Source: Lates calcarifer (Eukaryota; Chordata; Actinopteri; Centropomidae). Taken from it: a stretch of DNA of 64,000 nucleotides. The notes beneath the pieces are model-generated. The model saw nothing but the letters and a program-made list of their open reading frames with translations, did no database searches and was not told the DNA's origin. The DNA lies in contig NC_066835.1 in NCBI RefSeq assembly GCF_001640805.2, forward strand, positions 22,078,182-22,142,181, written 5' to 3'. Each line of letters opens with the position of its first letter. Within the stretch, counting starts at the first letter, position 1. Of this stretch, positions 44,156 through 56,300 are shown in pieces. The translations under genes were made by a program, and so were the position numbers.

Positions 44156-46859
44156 ATGAGGCTGGATATCTGTCTGTTAGTCTTTGTTCTGAGCTGTAAT
44201 GTCAGAGCAGGTAAGAACTAATTCTGTCCAATAAATTTCTCTTTGGTTATACAATAACACCAGTTAACAAGTCTCTGCTCATCAGCAGAGCTGTCGTCTC
44301 AGACTCCGACTGATTTCTGTTTTCTCTGTTTGATCAAATCTCCACTTTACATTTGAAAAGTTGTGTTTGTACATTTCTCTCAGCTCACCACTGATGTTTT
44401 GATTACACACTGATTTTAAAAACGTAAAAGTGTATTTTTTAAAACAAATATGATAATTGGTGAACTATGGAGCTGCTTATAGGTACATTTTGCTGTCTGT
44501 GGATACAGTCTGTCTCACAAATTCAGAGTGTTTGTTCTGTACAGAGCCAAGAAGAGTCAGTGTTACAGAGGGGACGGACATCACCCTGCAATGTTCTCAT
44601 CACAGCAGAGAATCTGATGTTCCAAGATGGAGCAGAGAAAGTGCTGGAAGACAACAGCAACACACGAGGTGTCGTATCTCCACTGTCGATAAAACATTGA
44701 CAGTAACAGAGGTGAAGCTGGGTGACTCTGGACTGTACTACTGTGATGGAAGACCAGCTGTGTATCTGACTGTGAGAGGTGAGAGACGAGGTTGTAGACT
44801 AAGGAGAATAACACTGTCACACAAAAGATATATATATAGAGTATGTCTATAACCTGAACCACAACCTAGAGAGCAGGTTTAATGCTGATTCCACAGAGGA
44901 CTGTGTCTACAAAACAGGAAGTTAAATATAAAACTTGACAAATAAACTAAAAATGATCACAAACTCAAATACAAACGAGAGAAGTTGAGATTTAACAGTT
45001 AATAAAGTAAAGAGATGCAGATATATCACTGATTACAAAGAATAAAGCAAAGTAAAAATGTGTGAAAGTCTAAAATACGACCAACAGGAGGAAACAGGTC
45101 ACATCACTCTCCAACATAGAAACAGACACACACACTGACAGAAACACAACATCTGGTGAAAACACTGTTGTTGACACCTCATTACAAAAATGGACGAGGC
45201 CCAATCATTTGATTTAACCTGCATCTAACTAGTTAATGTGTTAGTTAACTGTCTTTTAATATATATTTCAATTGCTTCACACAGAAAGGGAAAATACACC
45301 ACCACCACCACCACCACCACCACGACCACGACCACGACCACAACAACTAAAAAACCAACAACGACAACAAAACCAACAACAACTAAAAAACCAACAACGA
45401 CAACAAAACCAACAACAACAACAAAACCAACAACAACTAAAAAACCAACAACGACAACAAAACCAACAACAACTAAAAAACCAACAACGACAACAAAACC
45501 AACAACAACAACAAAACCAACAACAACTAAAAAACCAACAACGACAACAAAACCAACAACAACAACAAAACCAACAACTACAACAAAACCAACAACTACA
45601 ACAAAACCAACAACTACAACAAAACCAACGACGACAACAAAACCAACAACAACTAAAAAACCAACAACGACAACAAAACCAACAACAACTAAAAAACCAA
45701 CAACGACAACAAAACCAACAACAACAACAAAACCAACAACAACTAAAAAACCAACGACGACAACAAAACCAACGACTACAACAAAACCAACGACGACAAC
45801 AAAACCAACGACTACAACAAAACCAACGACAACAACAAAACCAACAACAACAACAAAACCAACAACTACAACAAAACCAACAACTACAACAAAACCAACA
45901 ACTACAACAAAACCAACGACGACAACAAAACCAATGACAACAACAGCTGCACCACCAACAACAACAACAACTGCACAACCAACACCACCATCAACAACAA
46001 AACCAACACCTCCACCATCAACAACAAATCCAACACCAACAACAACAACAGCTGCACCACCAACAACAACAACTGCACAATCAACACCACCATCAACAAC
46101 AAAACCAACACCTCCACCATCAACAACAAATCCAACACCAACAACAACAACAGCTGCACCACCAACAACAACAACTGCGCTGGAAAACCCTGGTACAACT
46201 TTAGGCATTGTAATGAATCATATTTACATTAATCAGCCACAACATTAACACTGGTAACTTGTGTAAACAGTAAATGTTTTACAGTCTTCTAAATGATATT
46301 GGAACAGAACGAGTGTTACTGTTTGTTGTTTCCAGCTCTATACTGTCTGAACTGTGTCTGTAGCTGGTGACTGATGAGGCTCTGATGATGAATGTCTCTT
46401 TGTCTTCCAGCTTCTCCTCAACTGTGGCAGATGTCTGTTCGTGTGGTGGTTGTAATTCTCTATTTAATCATCATGATCAGCATCACTGTGCTCACCTGGA
46501 GAAAAAGTGAATATAGTTTGACACACACATCATGAGAGAAGATGCTGAAGCTGTGACATTTTATTGTTGTTGACAGTTCTTTGAACGGCCACATGGTGGT
46601 GCTGTTGCAACAACTGTTTCCTCATTGAAGATGAAAGTCACTGCTCCTTGTTGACTGGACTAACTTTTTACCTGGTATCACTGAAATGAACAGAAGTAGT
46701 TTGTGAAATGTTGCTAATAACTTATAGAAACATAAAGACTCTGCTGTTTGACTTGTGAATGAAAACTGTCCTCCATGTTTGTTTTCTGTCTTTGTAGCTG
46801 AACAGATACAGAAAGAGAATCAGCAGCGACTCACGTCAGAAACAGGAAATGATCTCTGA
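44156..46859 (+). CDS. Ig-superfamily receptor gene A (single Ig domain; stalk frameshift)
   Basis: Exons: 44156-44210 (signal peptide, MRLDICLLVFVLSCNVRA), 44545-44778 (one V-type Ig domain with LQC, PRWSRE and GDSGLYYCDG), 45285-46192 (Thr/Pro/Lys stalk repeat), 46411-46506 (membrane segment, SVRVVVVILYLIIMISITVL), 46798-46859 (short tail ending TGNDL). The stalk exon is 908 bases, two more than a multiple of three, whereas genes B (141) and C (210) keep phase. Read from the Ig exon it gives Gln/Asn-rich sequence to a stop at 45935-45937, before the membrane exon. The Thr-rich frame joins the membrane exon correctly but not the Ig exon. So this copy is a pseudogene, a length-polymorphic allele, a secreted form or a misassembled repeat. 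Its first Ig exon is also deleted. Confidence 0.65.
44270..44309 (+). pseudogene. Fossil of the deleted first Ig exon of gene A
   Basis: TCATCAGCAGAGCTGTCGTC then TCAGACTCC matches the end of the first Ig exon of genes B and C (SISRAVVSDS). It runs directly into their downstream intron (CTGATTTCTGTTTTCTCTG). The rest of the exon is gone. Confidence 0.7.
45352..45945 (+). repeat. 18-bp tandem repeat in the stalk of gene A
   Basis: About 33 units. In the Thr-rich frame they encode KPTTTT or KPTTTK. On the sense strand the tract is almost only A and C with a little T and rare G. It stays open in several frames on both strands because of composition. Confidence 0.9.
45946..46175 (+). repeat. ~104-bp tandem repeat following the 18-bp array
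   Basis: Units of 105 and 102 bases start at 45946 and 46051, with a partial third at 46153. They encode AAPPTTTT ... PPSTTKPTPPPSTTNPTP. Confidence 0.85.
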
Positions 46860-46919
46860 TCCTCCATCACACAGAAACAAGAGGTAAAAACTGAACTGTG
46901 ATCAGTTTTCATCCTCATA

Positions 46920-47395
46920 CAGTCAATAAACAATAAACAGCCAATCTGTTTTCAACACTAGCACTGTGACTAATACAGAATTATACTGTTACTGCTGCTA
47001 CAACTTCCACTGATAATACTGCTACTAATATAAGTTTAAGCTCTTAGAATCACATTTATTATGATTGCTGGAGTATATAAATACACAGAGAATGAAGGAA
47101 TACCACAAATACATTTATTAATTCTAAAAAAAACAAAAAAACATCATAGTTTAAAACAGTTTTGGGGAATTCAAAAAATCAAAGTCCCAGCCCCTCAGAG
47201 ACCTCCTCTTCTCACCTCAGAAAGAAAGAAGAATCACAAAGAAAATAATTCAACACCTCACCCTCAAAGTTTGCAGTGACCTTTTTAAAGAAATTATGTC
47301 TTAATGTGAACTCTTAACTCATGGAAGCTTTTGTGTCCTCTGTTCAGAACAGTTTGTGATAATTCCTGCTCTGTCCTCTTGTGTTTCCTCGCAGG
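46920..47395. other. 3' UTR intron of gene A
   Basis: Sequence not shared with genes B and C; the match to them ends near 46920. A 72-codon open frame here has no support. Confidence 0.35.
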
Positions 47396-47856
47396 TTTCT
47401 GGTTGACGGAGCTGATGGACATCTCTTTTGTTTCCTCGACTGAGAAGAACTGAACTTTCATTCCTCTGATACAACCAGTAAATGCACATTAGTCTCTGTG
47501 CTCAGTTTGTTTCCTTGTACAAAGTGAGCTCTGCTTTTTAGTTAGGGTTAGGAGGGTTTCTCTCCAGCCAAACAACATGATCATCTGTCACTATGCATTG
47601 ATCCAGATGGAGATTAAAAAAGGTACCACTTTCTGATAAGACACCATTTCTAAAGGCTTGATTAGCTGTATAATTTACTAATTCTTTACAGATCTGTCTT
47701 TTTGCTGTGTTGTGCTTTTTATCTCATTAATTCGTTAGGGAGACGTCTGTTCATTTGTGTGCAAAAGTTCAAATAATGTAGAGAGAACAACCAGTAAATG
47801 TGTAATGTCGACGGTAAGAGCTGTTTGAAGTGATGAAGTTTCCATTCTGTTGTTTG

Positions 47857-47862
47857 AATAAA
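47857..47862 (+). terminator. Poly(A) signal AATAAA, gene A
   Basis: GAATAAAGAGTCTCCTGCAT. It lies about 1 kb past the stop, after a likely non-coding 3' exon starting near 47396 (CTCGCAG acceptor). Confidence 0.45.
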
Positions 47863-48119
47863 GAGTCTCCTGCATCACTGTGTCCTGTTTAGATGATTTG
47901 GTTATAACTGTTTCTATTCAGCAGCGATGAGGTTATAAATGTTGGTATTTTTCCTGAGTTTCTACTGAGCCATGGGCAACAGGTAGTCAGTCACCTGTGA
48001 TTATAAATCTTAATATTCCAATAGTCAGGTGTTCTACAGTCCATCAGGTGTTACCTGTATTGTTTCTATAGAAAACAACATCCTTTGTGCAACCACTCTT
48101 GAATATTTGGAGATTTGGA

Positions 48120-48328
48120 AATCTTGTCATACTTTCTAGCACCAGCACAGTATTTTTTGTCTGTGATGACAACTTATATGGTGACATTCACTAACCAAAA
48201 ATAGATAGTGAGTTGTGTATTTCATTGCGAGGTCAACATGTGTATAACCGCCCAGTTCCTGTTCTCAGTAAAGAGAGGCAGAAGTCAGACATTACTGCAT
48301 GAACTGAATCATTTCAGTCTGTGTGAGG
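48120..48328 (+). promoter_or_regulatory. Core promoter and 5' UTR of Ig receptor gene B
   Basis: TATAA at 48243-48247 followed by CCGCCCAGTTCCTGTTCTCA and GAGGCAGAAGTCAGACAT, as in gene A. ATG at 48329. Confidence 0.55.
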
Positions 48329-51199
48329 ATGAGGGTGAATATCTACATGTTAGCTGTTGTCCTGAGCTGTAATGTCAGAGCAGGTAAGAAATTATTATTC
48401 TGTCCAGTAAATTTCTTTTTTTTTTCTGGCGCAGTTGAACACAGCTGAAAGGAATTGTATATATGAACTCTCAGTGACACGTGTAGATATTGTCATAAAG
48501 TACAGTCTGCAGTGAACTGTGAGGTCTGAGCTTTCAGACTGTGTCAGTGATGTTTGGTGCAGTTGATTTATAATAGGATAATTTGTAAAAACACCAGTTA
48601 CCACAGTCAGATTCACTGTCCTCTCACTGCATTTAACAGTTAAATGTTAACTTTCTTATTTATTTAAAAATTCTGTGTTTTTCAGAGATCATTCGTGGAG
48701 TGGTTAGGGAGGAACAGCTGGTGGATCTGCCTTGTCCTCACCCCGTGGAGGTTAGAGTGACGTGGAGCAGAGAGACTGATGGAAACAAAGTTGACATATT
48801 AACAGTTGATGGTGACAGGGACATAAGATACAACGACCCAGGCAGACGATATAGTTCACAGAGAGATAAGTCACTGTCCATCAGCAGAGCTAAGGTCTCA
48901 GACTCTGGAAAATACTTCTGTAACAATAAACCAGCTGTGGAACTGACAGTGATCCCATCAGGTAACATACACTTTACTAAAGATCTGATTTCTGTTTTCT
49001 CTGTTTGTCAAAAATCAAATCTCCACTTTACATTTGAAAAGTTTCCATCTGACATGTTTCACAATGTAAAACTGCACATTTATTTTTGTATGCTAAGCTA
49101 AAAGCTAGGCTAACGGTCTGCTGGCTATATTTACTGTTATAAACATGAGACTGGTTGAATGTTTTCATCTCACTGTGTTTTCAGTCTTCTCCTCTGACTC
49201 TCAGGAAGTAAACTAATGAGTGTATTTACTAGAAAGTCAAACTATTTCTTTAAGTTAGACATCAAATAAAAAACCTTGAGTTTAAGTTGAATCACTCTCT
49301 ACATCAAGTTACAGTAGCAACAAAAACATCTTATGTTCAGACAACACTGGTGGTGATGGTCGACTAAACAACAGAAACTCCTCTCTGTAGAAATTCTAGA
49401 ACTCTGCCTTCTTTTTAAAATCCTGACTTAATCATGAACACAGGAGAAATGTTCATGTTGGTACATTATAAAACATGAGATATATTATTTTCTCACTCAG
49501 TATTTGTTCTGTACAGGGACACGCAGACTCAGTGTTACAAAGGGGACCAACATCTCTCTGCAGTGTTCTCCTGGTGTTGGAGGATCAGGTGTTCCAACAT
49601 GGAGCAGAGAAATTGCTGGAAAACAACAGCAAATGAGCCGTCGTGTCTCCACTGAGGACAAGACATTGACTGTAACAAGAGTGCAGCCTGATGACTCTGG
49701 ACTGTACTACTGTGATGGAAAACCAGCTGCATATCTGACTGTGACTGAAGGAGAGAAACCTGAGAGAGGTGAGAGACCAGAGGTCGTAGAAACAGGAGAA
49801 TAAAACAGTCACACACATAAAGATGAAAATGTCTATAACCTGAACCACAACCAAAAAAGACTGTGTCTACAAAACAGGAAGTTAACAATGTCTAAGTGGT
49901 TTAATCTGAGACAAAACTGCTGCTGAAAGACTCACCACAAAAAGTGGACGCCTTGTTCCTTTTTTAAACACTGTGTGTCCTGTAGTGTGTACAGTGTTTT
50001 CTCTGTTCAGTGAAAGTAACAAGACTCAACTATCAACTGCAGCTAGAACAACACAAACAGCATCAGCAACAACTGTACAGATACAAACACAACAAACCCA
50101 GAAAGAAAAAGGTCAAGACGACTGAGATCAAACAGATGTAAATGATAAATAGATAAATTAACTAGAAATAATCACAAACTTAAAGACAAGAAGAGAGAAT
50201 AAAGCCTTTAATGCAGATATATCACTGATTACAAAGAATAATAACAATGTGTGAAAGTCTAAAATACGACCAACAGGAGGAAACAGGTCACATCACTCTC
50301 CAACATAGAAACAGACACACACACTGACAGAGACACAACATCTGGTGAAAACACTGTTGTTGACACCTCATTACAAAAATGGACGAGGCCCAATCATTTG
50401 ATTTAACCTGCATCTAACTAGTTAATGTGTTAGTTAACTGTCTTTTAATATATATTTCAATTACTCCACACAGAAAGGGAAAATACAACGACACCACCAC
50501 TACCAACAACAACAACAACGACAACAACAATTACAACAACAACAGCAAAACCACCACCACCAACAACAACAACAATAACAACGACTGCACCATCAACTCC
50601 ACAGGTGAACCCAGGTAGAACTATGACCTGTGTTTGTGTGCTAGATGTTTACAGTGTTGTGTTTTGTACCAAGACAAATAACTGTCTGAACTGTGTCTGT
50701 AGCTGGTGACTGATGAGGCTCTGATGATGAATGTCTCCTTGTCTTCCAGCTTCTCCTCAACTGTGGCAGATGTCTGTTCGTGTGGTGGTTGTAATTCTCT
50801 ATTTAATCATCATGATCAGCATCACTGTGCTCACCTGGAGAAAAGGTGAATATAGTTTGACACACACATCATGAGAGAAGATGCTGAAGCTGTGACATTG
50901 TTGTTGACAGTTCTTTGAACGGCCACATGGTGGTGCTGTTGCAACAACTGTTTCCTCATTGAAGATGAAAGTCACTGCTCCTTGTTGACTGGACTAACTT
51001 TTTACCTGGTATCACTGAAATGAACAGAAGTAGTTTGTGAAATGTTGCTAATAACTTATAGAAACATAAAGACTCTGCTGTTTGACTGAAAGTTGTGAAT
51101 GAAAACTGTCCTCCATGTTTGTTTTCTGTCTTTGTAGCTGAACAGATACAGAAACAGAATCAGAAGCGACTCACGTCAGAAACAGGAAATGATCTCTGA
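48329..51199 (+). CDS. Ig-superfamily receptor gene B (two Ig domains, Thr-rich stalk, short tail)
   Basis: Six exons, all with phase-1 joins: 48329-48383, 48686-48961, 49517-49768, 50474-50614, 50750-50845, 51138-51199 (293 codons plus stop). Signal peptide MRVNIYMLAVVLSCNVRA. Ig1 has Cys35, Trp45 and Cys97 (SDSGKYFCNN). Ig2 has Cys127, Trp139 and Cys176 (DDSGLYYCDG) and an NIS sequon at 122-124. A 47-residue Thr/Pro stalk, likely O-glycosylated, follows. The membrane segment is about 250-271 (SVRVVVVILYLIIMISITVL) with Arg252 near its outer edge. The 20-residue tail (ending TGNDL) has no tyrosine. Arginine at that site plus a short tail is the layout of receptors that pair with FcR-gamma. 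That role is inferred. I could not assign the family. Confidence 0.88.
49090..49257 (-). repeat. Teleost interspersed repeat in gene B intron
   Basis: ATGCTAAGCTAAAAGCTAGG, GTCTGCTGGCTATATTTACT and AAAGTCAAACTATTTCTTTA are hallmarks of a widespread teleost repeat. The same insertion is in gene C, so it predates the duplication. Confidence 0.6.
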
Positions 51200-51480
51200 T
51201 CCTCCATCACACAGAAACAAGAGGTAAAAACTGAACTGTGATCAGTTTTCATCCTCATACAGTCCAACAGTAAACAGCCAACCTGTTTCCTGCTGGTCTG
51301 CCAGCTAACGTCAGACAGTGGTGATATAACCTCTGAAGACAGTGGCCTCTAAAGCTGCCACCTGACTGTTGATTTGTCTTTTGTCATTAGGAGGAGTTGT
51401 TTATACCTCAGAAGTGTTTGCTGTCAGAAGTTGCTTCAGTTGCTCTGCTCAGTTTGTTGTATGCTGTTTGGAATATATGC

Positions 51481-51486
51481 AATAAA
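51481..51486 (+). terminator. Poly(A) signal AATAAA, gene B
   Basis: GGAATATATGCAATAAATCT, identical in gene C (62747-62752). Confidence 0.55.
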
Positions 51487-51499
51487 TCTACTGTATCAG

Positions 51500-53370
51500 A
51501 CTCAGTTGACTTCAGTTGTTTATTGAAACATCACAATCAGCATCAGCAGCTTTAATGTAGCCATGAAAACCTGTTCTTTAGCAGTACTGAAGCCCTTAAA
51601 GAAAAGATATTCAGGGAAAGAAGTAGCGGTTAGAGGTGTGGTGGATTTATCAGTTCCAATAAGTTTCAAGTTTCAACTCTGAGAGATACAATCTGAAAAT
51701 AAAGTGTCAGTGCTACTACCCGACTCTGCAGTGGATGATGTGTGATGCTCCTGTTATAGTGATAAACCCCCATTGATGCACTTTGTAGACAAGTAGTCAT
51801 CGTACTCTCAAGGAAGTTTAATCGAAAGCAGCTGGACTTAGTTGTAGTCTAGGAAGACATTTCACCTCTCATCCAAGAGGCTTCATCAGTTCGTGTTTGC
51901 ATCTGACCAGGCTAGGACTGGTCCAACTGATTTTTGGTGTGGAAAAGTTGTCGTACTAGTTCTTCACTGAAGTGTTAAGACACAGCTCTTTAAAAATAAC
52001 TTTATTTTACATGCTGTGCCTCACACTCCCACACAGACGTCACATAAACAGATGTTTATCATCATCAGCCCACATCTACCCATGTATGGTCCAAATGACT
52101 GTCAGTGTAATATGGGAGCTGGTCCTGGATGATATCAGTTTAAGCTAAGCTAGCTTCAGTTTCAGTTTTGCAGCATATTATACTGTATGTACAACCAAGA
52201 CATTAAAAGGATAGCTCTGGTATTTTTGAACCAGGGAATTATTTTCCCATGTTTTGGGGCGTAAATGGGTGATAGGGACAAAAGTCTTTGAAATCAGTGC
52301 AGCATTGATCAACAACTGTAATGGACAAATGTCCAGGTTCCAGTCCATCCTCTAAAGTTCTTGGTTTTACCACTGACAGATCCCTTTCCTTCATTTATCT
52401 ACCTTTTCTGGTGAAATGACATTTTTAGGGGTTTAAATCTACTATGTTCATCATGGTGAACTGCACAGAAATCTTGACAGATGTAGCAACAATACGTGAC
52501 TATTGTTGATATACATCATAAAGCCACAGTCCTTTCATCATTTCCTGTGGTTGTCTAACACAGTATTCATGTGGACTTAAAATACCTTAAATGGCCACTT
52601 TTGTTGAGAAAAACCACCACCTTGTCCCTGTTACTAACACTTAATGAGAAACTTAAAGAGCGTGACGTCTGTATGTGTGTGGTAAGTTTTGTAGGTGGCT
52701 TAAACTTTATTTCCTTAAAATGGAGTTTTGTTCTTTGTTGTTCAGCACATCTGCACTGAGTGTCTTCCTCTCCCTGTTTTTTAAGATCAATTCATCTGTC
52801 TCATTGCATTTCACAGTGATCACCTGACTAATTATTATTATTATTAAAAAAGAAGCAATTTGAATGTGTCCACTTGGGCTTCAGGGAATAATGAGGGCAT
52901 TTTCCACTGTTTTCTGACATTCACACACTAAACAGACAGTCACTTATTTTTTAAAAAAGGTTGGATGTACTGATAATCCGCACTGTTGGTAATCCAGCCT
53001 TGCCTTCAGTAAAACAGAGAGCAGGAAAGTCTTAGATTTTCATTTGTTTTAGTTTGTTTTTCTCTCACCAGCTCAACTGTGATGATGCTCTTTGGACACA
53101 AACACAACTCCGGTGGGTTGAAAATGTTTCTCTGTGTTAGAAGGTGATAATGTTTATGTTTTTCTTTTTACACACACAGGAAGTCAGTCATTTCAGCTCT
53201 CTCTTGTACCAACACCTTGTGGGTTGTGACTAAAATCATCATCATCACTGTTCATTAACCACAAACAAAAATATCTATCAGACAAACTCTGATGTGTCAA
53301 ACGACTGAGTTCCTGGTCTCAGCTGAAATAAACTGTGTTCACTGTCTGAGTCTTTTCAGTCTGCATCAGG
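51500..53370. other. Intergenic sequence between genes B and D
   Basis: Parts match 62770-63610 (for example GACAGATGTAGCAACAATAC). About 1 kb near the start, including the Penelope-like fragment, has no counterpart in the second copy of the unit. The last 190 bases, with GACTGAGTTCCTGGTCTCAG, are the likely promoter of gene D. No gene was seen. Confidence 0.5.
51800..51895 (-). mobile_element. Penelope-like element terminal fragment with hammerhead-like core
   Basis: On the minus strand: CTGATGA (51889-51883), a perfect stem CCTCT (51880-51876) with AGAGG (51869-51865) and GAAA (51863-51860). It corresponds to the copy at 4456-4485. This region is absent from the equivalent interval after gene C. 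Confidence 0.55.
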
Positions 53371-56300
53371 ATGAGGGTGAATATCTACAGCTGCCTGTTC
53401 GTCTTTGTTCTGGGCTGTAATGTCACTGCAGGTAGGAACTTTTCAACTGTTAAATAATGTCTGAATCAGGTTTCTTTATTCTTCTTTATTACTGTTCTTT
53501 TCATCTACTGTATACATGTTGAGTCCTTCTGGAAGAGTTTGTAAATCATATAATTTATTTACTTGTGTGAAGTTACATTTTTAAAATCTGAGCATGGTAC
53601 AGAGCAGTGTCATCATTTAACTACAGAGAGCTCAGATTAAAATAAACACAGTGACTCTGGATTAGATGATGTTGACGTTGGTAACAGTGCCACTCAGTGA
53701 ATTTCATTAAAGACAACGTAGTTCTGGGTTAAAGGTTGAATTTATGCTGAACTTTGAGTTCACACTTAAAAACATGTTACAGACAAAAAAACATGAATGA
53801 AAGGAAATAAAAAACAACAAACAGGAAGTCACATTTCAAGATTTCAGCTACATAACTGGGTGAAATAATGATAACAGATAAATTGAATGTAGACTCATTA
53901 CATTTGGCAAATAAACATGATTCTGTCTCTGATGGTAAATACAACACATTATATATGCATCCATTTTACTGAAAATTGTGTTTCTTTTGCAGAAATACAA
54001 AATAAAGTTTTTAAAGACAAAGAATCCATCACTCTGCGTTGATTTTTGACAAAGTTTCAAAATGTTTCTTCACTCTAAGTGTTGGACCTACAGTCAGACA
54101 AAAGTATAAGTAACAAATATTTAATCTTTTTGTCCTTTAAGGACCAATGAGAGGGATACCACCACCACCAACAACAATGACATCACATCCTCCAACAACA
54201 ACACCATCAACTCCACTGAAAAACACAGGTACAACTAGAGTGTATTAATGAATCAGATTTACACTGATTAGCAATGGTGTACATATACTGTGCATATATA
54301 GATTGAGGTAAATTGTGTTTCTTCTCTAGGAATGAAATATAAAATACTGAAAGAGAAGGGGTCCATCACCCTGTGTTGTCCTCAGCCTGTGGAGGGTAAA
54401 GTGACGTGGAGCAGAGTGAACGAAGGCAAAGTTGACATACTTACAGTCGATGGTGAAGGAGAGAAAGAACACACTGACAAATGTTCCAGTTCATCAACAC
54501 ATGAATCTCTGCACATTAAGAGAGCTGCTGTCTCAGACAGTGGATGTTACCTCTGTAACAATGAGACAGTTGTCCAGCTGTTTGTGATCCCATCAGGTAA
54601 CACTGACCAGCAGTGGTGTCTATACACAGTATATACATAGTATGTATATAGACATACACATGTGTTTCTTTTGCAGGAATACAACGTAAAGTCCGTAAAC
54701 AGAGAGAGTCCATCACTCTGCATTGTCCTCAGCCTGTGGAGGGTAAAGTGACGTGGAGCAGAGTGACTGAACAACAAGGCAAAGTTGACATACTTACAGT
54801 CGATGGTGACGGACAGAAAGTGCTCATTGATGACCAAGACAGACGTTACGGTTCATCAGATAAATCACTGCACATTAACAGACTTTCTGTCTCAGACAGT
54901 GGAAATTACTTCTGTAACAATGAGCCAGCTGTGTTGTTGTCAGTGATCCCATCAGGTAACATCAAACTTTATCAAATTGTGTGTTGGATCTACAGTCAGA
55001 CAAAAGTATAAGACAAATATTTAATCATTTTGTCCTTTAAGGATCACGGGGAAGGACACCACCAACAACAGCAACAACTGCACTATCATCTCCACTGGAA
55101 ACCACAGGTACAATTAGAAAGCTACACACAAAAAGGACAATTTAATGAATCAGATTTACACTGATATTTGGTACATAGTATATATATATAGGATATAGTG
55201 TAAAATGCTTAAAGAGAAGAGATCGATCATCACTCTGCATTGGCCTCAGCCTGTGGAGGGTAAACTGACGTGGAGCAGAGTGACTGAACAACAAGGCAAA
55301 GTTCATTCGTCAGCTTAAACTGACCCCTTTATATCTACAGAGGGAACGGATCCTCTGCCAAGGTGTTGCACTGCCATGTTTGTTCTACAGTAGCCCCCTC
55401 TGTGTTTTGAAAAGTTTTGAAAAAAAAAGAAAAGTAGTAGTCGAGATATAGTTTCTCAAGATTTTGAGAAAGTTAAGGCTCTTGCAAAACTTTCTCAGGA
55501 TCTCACAAAAGAACTTTTTTTCCAAACTTCAGGTTTTTTTCCCGTCCACATGCCCTGCAGAGCAGAGCCTCTCTGTGAGGAGTTTGTATGTACTCCTTGT
55601 GAGTTTCCTCCAGCTTGGGATTAGCACAAGTCCCCCTGCAACCCTTAAAGAAAGTAATAGAAGAAGACAAACCAAACAGTGGCTTTAGGTCACAGCCTTT
55701 TGCAATTTTACATCACTCTAGATTCTCCTTCGTGCTTGAAAAGGGAGGGGAGAGGGGAAGGATATTCAGTTGGCTGCAATCTGCAGCCTCACCACTAGAT
55801 GCCACTAAATCCTTCACACTGGTCCATCAGTGGTTTTACTTTTTTCTGGGGTGAATATAATACAATAATACATGTAATGATACATGTCAGAGAGTGGTTT
55901 CAGTCATGATAAAACCTCCCAGTTATCTTTTCAGTCACAGTGAATTATTCAGTGTGTGTATGTGTGTTTTTTTTTTAAAATAAACTTTTTTGTATCATTT
56001 CCTCCACCCCTCACCAAAGGTCATTTGAATCGAGCTAACACAGGTATGACTACAATGATGAAACAAAGTAAAACAACAACAAAAAATCACCCCAACAAAA
56101 TGAGTGAGCCTTAAAATATCTATATTTGTGCGATAGTTAACTGTGTATAACATGCACTGATTCAAAATTCAGACAATGACTAATGTTTACAATGTGTCTG
56201 ATCTTTACCCACAGTTTCCTCCACCCAGTCAACAACTAAACAACCCTCCACCACATGTGAGTGAGATCATATTTAATCAGTTTAGACCTTTACATTTGAC

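Noticed and set aside
45300..46190. Thr-rich repeat as a mucin or antifreeze-type gene of its own
   Set aside because: It lies between Ig and membrane exons with matching splice sites in B and C, so it is a receptor stalk.
45225..46208. 327-codon Val/Gly-rich minus-strand frame and Cys/Trp-rich frames over the gene A stalk
   Set aside because: Low-complexity A/C repeat open in many frames. The sense strand is bounded by stalk-exon splice sites shared with genes B and C.
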